From Cytophagales bacterium (GTDB lineage Bacteria > Bacteroidota > Bacteroidia > Cytophagales > Spirosomataceae): DNA of 8,145 bases. The stretch spans positions 1-8,145 of the forward strand of contig JAGWUO010000037.1 in NCBI GenBank assembly GCA_028868395.1, read 5' to 3'. A model generated the notes under the pieces. It did not search any database. It was not told the DNA's origin and saw only the letters and a program-made list of their open reading frames with translations. The position numbers and the translations under genes are program-made. Numbering within the stretch: position 1 is the first letter of the stretch; each line of letters starts with the position of its first letter. This document shows, one piece after another, positions 1-5,329 of this stretch.

Positions 1-372
1 TAATTCAACTTCCCAATCAGTCTTTGTGGAGTTTTTAGGAATAATGATATCGTCATTAGGTCCAGAAAGAGCCGTCGTACTCTTGAAGAATAAAATGGGT
101 TCTTTCGGAATCTCTGCTCCCGTTTCTTTAGCATGATCCGCGTAATTTAAACCTACGCATACAATTTTACTAGGTCTAGCCACGCAAGACCCCAATCGGC
201 CTGAAATGACCGGAAAATCAGTTGGAACTAATTTAGCTAATTCCGCTAGGCCATTTTGGTGAAAAAACGATTCATTGAAATCGGTAAAACGGGAAGAAAC
301 GTCATAATAGGTCCCATTATGGTATATACATGGCTTTTCTGCCCCTTCATTTCCAATTCTTGCTAACTTCAT
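1..372 (-). CDS. FAH-family hydrolase, likely 2,4-diketo-3-deoxy-L-fuconate hydrolase (5' part; truncated by window edge)
   Basis: An open frame of 124 codons starts at the ATG at 372-370 and runs off the left edge, so only the N-terminal part is visible. It begins MKLARIGNEGAEKP. It has the hallmark FAH-superfamily stretch KIVCVGLNYADHAKETG (residues 69-85, with His80), then PILFFK and TALSG, and ends in DWEVEL (119-124), whose two glutamates (121, 123) are the usual Mg2+ ligands. The third ligand and the rest of the fold lie outside the window. The family cleaves C-C bonds of diketo acids or isomerises them. In the non-phosphorylating L-fucose pathway such an enzyme splits 2,4-diketo-3-deoxy-L-fuconate into pyruvate and L-lactate. 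That role is inferred from the neighbouring permease, mutarotase, dehydratase and SDR. A related role on L-rhamnose-derived acids is the main alternative. One base separates it from the esterase gene upstream, so it is almost certainly cotranscribed and translationally coupled. Family call is very secure; substrate is moderately so. Confidence 0.9.
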   Translation of the reverse strand, partial: MKLARIGNEGAEKPCIYHNGTYYDVSSRFTDFNESFFHQNGLAELAKLVPTDFPVISGRLGSCVARPSKIVCVGLNYADHAKETGAEIPKEPILFFKSTTALSGPNDDIIIPKNSTKTDWEVEL

Positions 373-373
373 C

Positions 374-1048
374 TTATAATTTTTTAATAACGTCCCACAT
401 GGTATCAGCTAAAAACTGATTTCCTGCTTCGTTTAGGTGAACGCGATCGGTTGTTAATATTCCAGATGCCTTATTTTCAATGTTATTTTTGGACTCGTAA
501 TCCATAAATGCTTTACGTAAATCAATTAATTGTACGTTGTTGTCTTTAGCGATCTTCTTGATGATTCCAGCATAAGCATTTAAATCTCCATCGTTTTCAT
601 TTGTATTATCGAACTTCTCTCCAATCACCGTGGGTGTGCAGATAACTACTTGAGCATTAGCTTTTTGAATCTTCTTAATTAAAGCATTATAGAATCTTTC
701 AAACTTGTCTGCATCCGTACCTGTACGTGAAGTTGTTTTATGCCAAACGTCGTTAATACCGATGTAAATGATTACGATATTCGGATTCTTAGCCACCACA
801 TCTTCTTCGTGACGTAGGTATAAATCGTAGACTTTATTACCACCAATTCCGGCTCCAATCAATTCATATTGACTAGAAAGTCCTTGAGCAGCAATCATTT
901 CGGTCATTTTAGTAATATAGCCAGTTTTGTTAACGCCAGCTTGTGTAATCGAATCACCAAAGAAAATAATACGCTTAGGGCCATCCTTTTTAAATGAACT
1001 TAAAGAGGTTCCCAAAATCAATAACAGGCAAATCAGTTGTTTTTTCAT
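374..1048 (-). CDS. Exported SGNH/GDSL-family esterase
   Basis: The product has 224 residues. Residues 1-18 form a signal peptide (two Lys, then a Leu/Ile-rich core, then SLSS). Cys7 is too close to the N-terminus to be a lipobox, so export to the periplasm or medium is more likely than lipidation. The SGNH blocks are all present: GDSIT (31-35, nucleophile Ser33), a block II glycine in GAGIGGN (65-71), GIND (97-100, Asn99), and DRVHLN (201-206), giving Asp201 and His204 of the triad. The length is normal for single-domain SGNH hydrolases. The family covers acetylesterases, lipases and carbohydrate esterases, and the sequence alone does not fix the substrate. Its place between a sugar-acid dehydrogenase (4-bp gap upstream) and an FAH hydrolase (1-bp gap downstream) suggests deacetylation of fucose-containing glycans or oligosaccharides before the fucosidase acts. 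That is inference. Confidence 0.88.
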   Translation of the reverse strand: MKKQLICLLLILGTSLSSFKKDGPKRIIFFGDSITQAGVNKTGYITKMTEMIAAQGLSSQYELIGAGIGGNKVYDLYLRHEEDVVAKNPNIVIIYIGINDVWHKTTSRTGTDADKFERFYNALIKKIQKANAQVVICTPTVIGEKFDNTNENDGDLNAYAGIIKKIAKDNNVQLIDLRKAFMDYESKNNIENKASGILTTDRVHLNEAGNQFLADTMWDVIKKL

Positions 1049-1052
1049 AGGT

Positions 1053-1793
1053 TTAGTTGTTTAGATAAATGAATCCACCGTCAATTGGATAATCACAACC
1101 CGTGATAAATGCGGCTTCATCAGAACATAAATATAAAGCTAAATGCGCAATTTCTTGTGGTTTCGCCATACGACCTATCGGTTGTGTTGCGGAAAGTTTT
1201 TCAAACATTTCTTTTTGATGATCTGGATAGTTTTTGGCAATAAACCCGTCTACAAAGGGCGTATGTACCCTTCCTGGTGAAATACAATTGCAGCGAATTC
1301 CCTGTTTGACATAATCTTTTGCCACCGATTGTGTCATTGATTTAATCGCCCCTTTCGTCATCGAATAACCAAAACGATCCGGAATCCCCACTGATGCTGC
1401 TACCGACGCCATATTCAAAATGACTCCCGATTTTTGTTTAATCATCGATGGAATAAAGGCATACATACAGTGATAAGCCCCTTTCACATTGACATCAAAG
1501 ATGCGTTGAAAGTCTGCAGGACTTGTTTTTTCTAAATTCCCAATCTGGGGAATTCCTGCATTGTTCACTAATATGTCTATCGATTTCAACTCTGCAGCAA
1601 TGGCCTCTATAGCCTCTATTGAAGTTATATCAGCTTGGTGAAAGGTGATTTCGGCCGGCATGGGCTCGACAGATGGCTTCAAATCCAGTACATGAACCTC
1701 TGCTCCTTGTGCTAGGAATGTTAGTGCAATGGATTGCCCGATGCCAGAGCATCCACCGGTGACAAGTACTTTTTTCTTGGTTAGTTTGAACAT
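1053..1793 (-). CDS. SDR-family NAD-dependent dehydrogenase, likely 2-keto-3-deoxy-L-fuconate dehydrogenase
   Basis: This is a classical short-chain dehydrogenase of 246 residues, the usual length. The Rossmann glycine motif TGGCSGIG is at 12-19. An acidic residue, Asp37, ends beta-2 and favours NAD over NADP. NNAG is at 77-80. The catalytic tetrad is complete: Asn102, Ser130, Tyr143 and Lys147 (YSMTK). The C-terminal part has the usual SPGRV turn, the IGRMAKPQEIA helix and a DGG ending. Family members with this C-terminal pattern include 2-keto-3-deoxy-L-fuconate dehydrogenases and the DHRS6/BDH2 group. Since an FAH-type diketo acid hydrolase follows in the same operon, oxidation of 2-keto-3-deoxy-L-fuconate to the 2,4-diketo acid is the most coherent role. 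L-fucose dehydrogenase, which in some bacteria is also an SDR, is the main alternative. No Shine-Dalgarno precedes the ATG. A repeat-bearing 147-bp gap separates it from the dehydratase gene upstream. Confidence 0.85.
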   Translation of the reverse strand: MFKLTKKKVLVTGGCSGIGQSIALTFLAQGAEVHVLDLKPSVEPMPAEITFHQADITSIEAIEAIAAELKSIDILVNNAGIPQIGNLEKTSPADFQRIFDVNVKGAYHCMYAFIPSMIKQKSGVILNMASVAASVGIPDRFGYSMTKGAIKSMTQSVAKDYVKQGIRCNCISPGRVHTPFVDGFIAKNYPDHQKEMFEKLSATQPIGRMAKPQEIAHLALYLCSDEAAFITGCDYPIDGGFIYLNN

Positions 1794-1798
1794 AATAA

Positions 1799-1817
1799 TC
1801 AGTTTTCAGTGGGCAGT
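1799..1817. repeat. Short ACTG-type low-complexity repeat just upstream of the SDR gene
   Basis: On the minus strand this reads ACTGCCCACTGAAAACTGA, with three ACTG cores spaced 7 and 8 bases apart. It ends six bases before the SDR start codon, so it would lie in the leader of that reading frame. It directly adjoins the 22-bp tandem repeat on its other side. No coding or hairpin function can be seen. Confidence 0.5.
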
Positions 1818-1867
1818 AGTCCGGAGGGAATGAGTCCGAAGTCCGGAGGGAATGAGTCCGAAGTCCG
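1818..1867. repeat. 22-bp direct tandem repeat, two perfect copies plus a partial third
   Basis: Positions 1818-1839 and 1840-1861 are identical 22-bp units, and the first six bases of a third copy (AGTCCG) follow at 1862-1867. Each unit begins AGTCCGGAGGGAATG and ends AGTCCGA, so the core AGTCCG recurs at both ends of the unit. The segment is clearly richer in G/C than the flanking intergenic bases. It sits inside the operon, between the dehydratase and SDR genes. It contains no long reading frame and no convincing stem-loop, because AGTCCG occurs only in one orientation. Confidence 0.9.
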
Positions 1868-1879
1868 TAGGTTAAATAT

Positions 1880-1935
1880 CTATACTCTATAATCTATACT
1901 CTCTTATCTACTTTATTCTTTGTGCTCTATTCTTT
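1880..1935. repeat. Degenerate 14-bp tandem array (four units)
   Basis: Four consecutive 14-bp units can be aligned: CTATACTCTATAAT (1880-1893), CTATACTCTCTTAT (1894-1907), CTACTTTATTCTTT (1908-1921) and GTGCTCTATTCTTT (1922-1935). Units 1 and 2 share their first nine bases, and units 3 and 4 share TATTCTTT at a 14-bp spacing. On the transcribed minus strand the tract is strongly purine-rich (AAAGAATAGAGCAC and similar). It begins five bases after the dehydratase stop codon in the direction of transcription. It has no G/C stem and is not a recognisable terminator. Confidence 0.7.
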
Positions 1936-1940
1936 ATGCT

Positions 1941-3590
1941 TTACAAAGAAACCCCTCTCCTCCAGAACATAAAGTCATCCTGTCCAAGATCCATCGCTTT
2001 CGTATTGATTTCTCCCGAGGCTAGTTGAATAATGTATTCTAATACTTCTTCCCCCATTTGCTCTACGGTTTTTTCGCCGGAAATGATAGGGCCGCAATCG
2101 ATGTCGATGATTTCAGGTAGCTTTTGAGCTAGTTTCGTATTGGTTGACAATTTCACCATGGGGCTAATTGGATTTCCTGTGGGTGTTCCTAAGCCTGTGG
2201 TGAATAGTTGAATTGTAGCACCAGCACCAGCCATACCTGTTGTTGCTAAAACGTCATTTCCTGGAGTACAAACAAGGTTTAATCCTTTCTTGGTAACGTA
2301 TTGGCCATAGCCTAATACATCCTCAATAGGTGAAGAACCTGCTTTTTTAGCGGCTCCAGCAGATTTGATAGCATCTGTGATTAAGCCATCTTTGATGTTT
2401 CCAGGAGATGGATTCATGTCAAATCCTGCTCCCACTAATGCGGCACGTCTAGCGTATTCGCGCATTAAGAAACCAAAATTATCGGCAATTTCCTTTGTTA
2501 CAGCTCTGTTTTGAAGTTCTTGTTCAACACCACATAATTCCGGAAATTCAGCAATCATCACGGTACCACCTAATCCTACGACTAAGTCTGCGGTATGTCC
2601 GATGGCTGGATTAGCGGAAATTCCGGAGAATCCATCAGATCCACCACATTTAACACCTACGCGTAAAGCCGATAAAGGAGCCGGCTTGCGGGTTTGTTTA
2701 TTGATTTCCACCAGACCCTTAAATGTTTGTAGAATTACTTCATTTAACATATTCTCTACTCCACTCCCGTTATCTTGTTGTTGCTCAAAGATGTACAATG
2801 GTTTAGAGAAGTTAGGGTCTTTCTCTTTCAACTTCTCTTTAAATACCTCAATTTGAGAATGTTGGCATCCTAAGCTTAATACAGTGATTCCACCTACGTT
2901 CGGATTTAGGCAATATCCCGCTAATAAGGCGCATAGATTTAACGAATCGTCTTTATTTTCGCCACAACCACTTTCATGAGTTAGGAATTTGATGCCATCT
3001 ACATTCGGAAATTGGGCGGATTTATGTACCAAAACTGAAGCAGAAGAAGCTGTATCTATTTCAAGTGCTTTACCTTCAGCTAGCTGCTTCCCTAATTGTT
3101 GAACCTTTTGAGTAAACGGGTCCATCTTTTGGAAGCCCAAACCATTTAAGAACGCATTCTTTAATAATTCGATATTTCTGTTTTCGCAGAAAACTAAGGG
3201 AATAACTAACCAATAGTTTTGAGTCCCTACTTGACCATCTGCTCTGTGATAGCCGTTGAATGTTCTGTTTTGGAATTTAGATACATTAGGTGCCGTCCAC
3301 TCATACTCTTTTTGTTTTCCGACAAAATCCGTGGCAGCGTGATGTAAATTAAAGGTATGAATGAGCCCACCTTTGGGTATATCCTGACTAGCTAAACCCA
3401 CTAAAACGCCATACATGGTCGCTCTGCCATCTTTGGCAATAGCTTCCGTGGTGAATTTATGTTTGGCAGCAATATCATCTTGAAGCGTGATTTCATTGCC
3501 ATTATGCTGGATAACTGTTCCTTTTGGTAGATCTTGTAAGGCTACTAATAAATTGTCAGTCGGGTTGATTTGTAAGAATGTTTGGCTCAT
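1941..3590 (-). CDS. UxaA/altronate dehydratase-family enzyme, likely L-fuconate dehydratase
   Basis: The product has 549 residues and is complete at both ends; the C-terminus FWRRGVSL is the family's normal ending. An N-terminal SAF-like domain (about 1-95) is followed by the catalytic UxaA/GarD-type body. Visible family motifs are GYHRADGQVGTQN (113-125), HESGCGENKDD (205-215), LGCQ (240-243), KCGGSDGFSG (314-323) and, near residue 440, CTPGNDVLATTG. The Cys and His residues in these motifs fit an iron-dependent sugar-acid dehydratase. Known members act on D-altronate or D-galactarate, but homologues also occur in fucose loci: Campylobacter jejuni carries a split pair (Cj0482/Cj0483) in its fucose operon. 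Next to FucP, a DUF718 mutarotase, an SDR and an FAH hydrolase, dehydration of L-fuconate to 2-keto-3-deoxy-L-fuconate is the likely reaction. Its start overlaps the mutarotase stop by four bases (ATGA), so the two are translationally coupled. Altronate as substrate is less likely, as no uxaB/uxaC genes are present. Confidence 0.88.
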   Translation of the reverse strand: MSQTFLQINPTDNLLVALQDLPKGTVIQHNGNEITLQDDIAAKHKFTTEAIAKDGRATMYGVLVGLASQDIPKGGLIHTFNLHHAATDFVGKQKEYEWTAPNVSKFQNRTFNGYHRADGQVGTQNYWLVIPLVFCENRNIELLKNAFLNGLGFQKMDPFTQKVQQLGKQLAEGKALEIDTASSASVLVHKSAQFPNVDGIKFLTHESGCGENKDDSLNLCALLAGYCLNPNVGGITVLSLGCQHSQIEVFKEKLKEKDPNFSKPLYIFEQQQDNGSGVENMLNEVILQTFKGLVEINKQTRKPAPLSALRVGVKCGGSDGFSGISANPAIGHTADLVVGLGGTVMIAEFPELCGVEQELQNRAVTKEIADNFGFLMREYARRAALVGAGFDMNPSPGNIKDGLITDAIKSAGAAKKAGSSPIEDVLGYGQYVTKKGLNLVCTPGNDVLATTGMAGAGATIQLFTTGLGTPTGNPISPMVKLSTNTKLAQKLPEIIDIDCGPIISGEKTVEQMGEEVLEYIIQLASGEINTKAMDLGQDDFMFWRRGVSL

Positions 3591-3922
3591 TTTTTTAGGC
3601 TAAATATAGTATTGGCTAGTACCCATTTGGCTCCTGCTGGAGTCCCTGGGATTGTTTTTTGGTAATTCGACATCAAGGTTTCCCAGGCTTGAACGGCTGG
3701 GTTAAGGGAGTCCATCTCCCCTTTTTTGGCAAAACTAAAGTCATCATTCGCTAAAATTTCCATGCAAAGTCTATTCTCAAAACGAAAGATATGCATCGAA
3801 TCTATGCCAGAGGATACGATACTTTCTTCAATTTCAGCAGGAATTGACTCATGGTATTTTTCATACTCCTTGATTAATTGAGGATCCTCCTTCAGGTCTA
3901 GAAATAAAATAAATCGTTGCAT
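3587..3922 (-). CDS. DUF718/RhaM-type sugar mutarotase, likely for L-fucose
   Basis: The product has 111 residues, the usual length for the L-rhamnose mutarotase (DUF718) family of dimeric ferredoxin-like proteins. Aligned by eye with E. coli RhaM, EYEKYHESIP (19-28) matches the RhaM segment holding catalytic Tyr18 and His22, giving Tyr20 and His24 here. The later tryptophan segment QAWETLM (78-84) keeps only one of the two adjacent Trp residues of RhaM (Trp80). The enzyme interconverts sugar anomers in the cytoplasm. L-fucose is inferred as substrate because the gene lies between the fucose permease, with which it shares one base (TAATG), and the UxaA-type dehydratase, which it overlaps by four bases. 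DUF718 proteins are known in fucose loci, for example Cj0488 of C. jejuni. Rhamnose cannot be excluded from sequence. Confidence 0.85.
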   Translation of the reverse strand: MQRFILFLDLKEDPQLIKEYEKYHESIPAEIEESIVSSGIDSMHIFRFENRLCMEILANDDFSFAKKGEMDSLNPAVQAWETLMSNYQKTIPGTPAGAKWVLANTIFSLKK

Positions 3923-5247
3923 TAGTCTTTAATTTCAAATCCTTTGTAGGCGAAAAATACGATATATGCGAAACAAAGTAATGGTACACTTAAAGCGGCT
4001 ACCGTACCCACTTTGAATAAAGACGCGGTTAACGGTGGAACAAGTGCACCGCCAACAATGGACATAATAATTAAAGATGATGCTAATTTTGATCCATCTC
4101 CAAGGCCTTTGCACGACAAGGCGAATATGGTCGGGAACATAATGGATTGGAAGAAATAAACAGCTATCAAGGCTAATAAAGCCGCAAAACCACCTCCAAA
4201 CATGGCAACAGCCACTGAAATCACAGCACCGATGGCGTAAGCTCCTAAGACTTTATTGGAGGCTATTTTTCCCATTAAATAGGTTCCTAAGAAACGACCG
4301 ATCAAAAACAAAATAAACGCAAAGGAAGCGTGGAAGCTAGCGATTTGAGTAGGACTCATATTCTCGGAGATTTGGTAGATTTTATCCACAATCCAGAGAT
4401 TATCATTTTTCGCTAGATCCAATTTCAAATCCACGAAATTTCCCCAAAGCGAAACTTGTGCTCCTACATTTAAAAATTGGGCTAATATCCCTAAAACTAA
4501 ATGTTTACGCTTTAATAAACTGACTATGGTTACTTTGCTATTTGATTCTTCTGCCGATTGTAATTCAGGCATTTTAGTGAATACAAATAGGATGGCAACT
4601 AATGCGACTACAAGTCCGATGATTAAATAAGGCATTTGTACAGAAGCGGCTTGGCTTATTCGAATGGCTTCAGCTTCCGCAGCAGGAAGCGCTTGAATCA
4701 TTTCACGGGTGTATTCTTTCTCAGAGAAGATGAATAATCCACCAATGATGGGTCCTAAAATAATACTCATACCATTGAATGACTGTGCTAAGTTCAATCG
4801 GAAATCTCCTTTTTTAGGATCCCCTAATACCGTCACATACAAGTTTGCAGCTGTCTCTAAAAAGGCAATTCCTGAAGCCATTAAGAATAAGGCTGCTAAG
4901 AAAAATCCGTAAATACGTACCTCAGCTGCAGGGTAAAATAAGAATGATCCGGCAGCATAAAGGACTAAACCCACTAGGATTCCTGCTTTATAGCCCATTT
5001 TCTTCATGACATAACCGGCAGGTAGTGCCATCGCGAAATAGCCAAAATAAAAGGCCGTCTCCACAATATTGGCTTGCCAGCGTTGTAAATCAAGTGCAGT
5101 TTGGAATTGTTTAACTAGAGATCCATTTAGACTATTAGCCAATCCCCACAAGAAGAATAAGCTAGTGACTAAGATGAGTGGAATCGTATACGAAGTAGAT
5201 TCCGAATTCTTTAAAGTAGGTTGATCGTCGTTTAGAGGTAATGCCAT
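3922..5247 (-). CDS. fucP: FHS-family L-fucose permease (MFS)
   Basis: This 441-residue membrane protein matches E. coli FucP almost end to end. Examples are SLFFLWGLANSLN (29-41), FYFGYFAMALPAG (66-78), MKKMGYKAGI (81-90), LETAANLYVTVLG (130-142) and FRLNLAQSFN (149-158). About 12 hydrophobic segments are evident. Compared with E. coli FucP, where Asp46 and Glu135 carry the proton and Gln159 and Asn162 bind sugar, Glu131, Gln155 and Asn158 are kept, but the Asp46 position is Gly42 (codon GGA). Inner-membrane fucose import is the likely role; the transport mechanism may differ. The ATG at 5247 is the only usable start, because an in-frame stop lies nine bases upstream. It is the first gene of the left-arm operon and its stop codon overlaps the mutarotase start. 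Other FHS members carry glucose or galactose, so substrate assignment rests partly on the neighbouring genes. Confidence 0.88.
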   Translation of the reverse strand: MALPLNDDQPTLKNSESTSYTIPLILVTSLFFLWGLANSLNGSLVKQFQTALDLQRWQANIVETAFYFGYFAMALPAGYVMKKMGYKAGILVGLVLYAAGSFLFYPAAEVRIYGFFLAALFLMASGIAFLETAANLYVTVLGDPKKGDFRLNLAQSFNGMSIILGPIIGGLFIFSEKEYTREMIQALPAAEAEAIRISQAASVQMPYLIIGLVVALVAILFVFTKMPELQSAEESNSKVTIVSLLKRKHLVLGILAQFLNVGAQVSLWGNFVDLKLDLAKNDNLWIVDKIYQISENMSPTQIASFHASFAFILFLIGRFLGTYLMGKIASNKVLGAYAIGAVISVAVAMFGGGFAALLALIAVYFFQSIMFPTIFALSCKGLGDGSKLASSLIIMSIVGGALVPPLTASLFKVGTVAALSVPLLCFAYIVFFAYKGFEIKD

Positions 5248-5329
5248 GTGGATTTATTTTATATAAAAGCTAAAACACTGCTTAATTTACCTCCTTTTAT
5301 TTAATTTTATTGCACACCAAATTAGCATA
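5248..5329. promoter_or_regulatory. Divergent promoter region between the fucP operon and the peptidase-fucosidase operon
   Basis: These 82 bases separate two divergent start codons and must contain both promoters unless transcription enters from further away. Compared with the Bacteroidota -7 element TAnnTTTG, one-mismatch candidates are TAATTTTA (5302-5309, plus strand, facing the peptidase) and TAGCTTTT (5272-5265, minus strand, facing fucP). Neither has a convincing TTG -33 element at the right distance. A perfect 12-bp palindrome TTTTATATAAAA lies at 5257-5268. In such A/T-rich DNA it could be chance or an operator half. The candidates are weak; only the divergent arrangement is firm. 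Confidence 0.4.
5270..5298 (-). other. Strong Shine-Dalgarno-like motif with a two-codon reading frame in the fucP leader
   Basis: On the minus strand AAAAGGAGGT (5298-5289) is a near-perfect anti-16S match, unusual among these genes, which otherwise lack such sites. It is 41 bases from the fucP ATG, too far to serve it. Ten bases downstream of it lies GTG TTT TAG (5278-5270), a two-codon frame. It may be coincidence, and if the -7 candidate at 5272-5265 is real the motif would not even be transcribed with fucP. Confidence 0.2.

Noticed and set aside
1030..1048. Lipoprotein signal in the esterase (Cys7)
   Set aside because: The Cys lies before the hydrophobic core, not after it, and lacks a lipobox context.
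1818..1935. Possible CRISPR array
   Set aside because: The units are contiguous with no spacers, too short, and there are no cas genes nearby.
1794..1940. Rho-independent terminator after the dehydratase gene
   Set aside because: No G/C-rich inverted repeat followed by a T-run can be found on the transcribed strand.
2602..2856. Open frame on the plus strand inside the dehydratase gene
   Set aside because: It lies wholly antisense to a strongly conserved coding region and its translation resembles no protein family.
1941..3590. Uronate (altronate) catabolism as the role of the operon
   Set aside because: The UxaA family name suggests it, but no uxaB, uxaC or kdg-type genes are present, whereas permease, mutarotase, FAH hydrolase and fucosidase all point to fucose.
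4709..4912. Open frame on the plus strand inside fucP
   Set aside because: Antisense to a conserved membrane-protein region; low-complexity translation with no family features.
5257..5268. Perfect palindrome TTTTATATAAAA as a regulator operator
   Set aside because: It is purely A/T in an A/T-rich spacer, cannot be extended, and has no second copy, so it is listed only as a note within the divergent promoter region.
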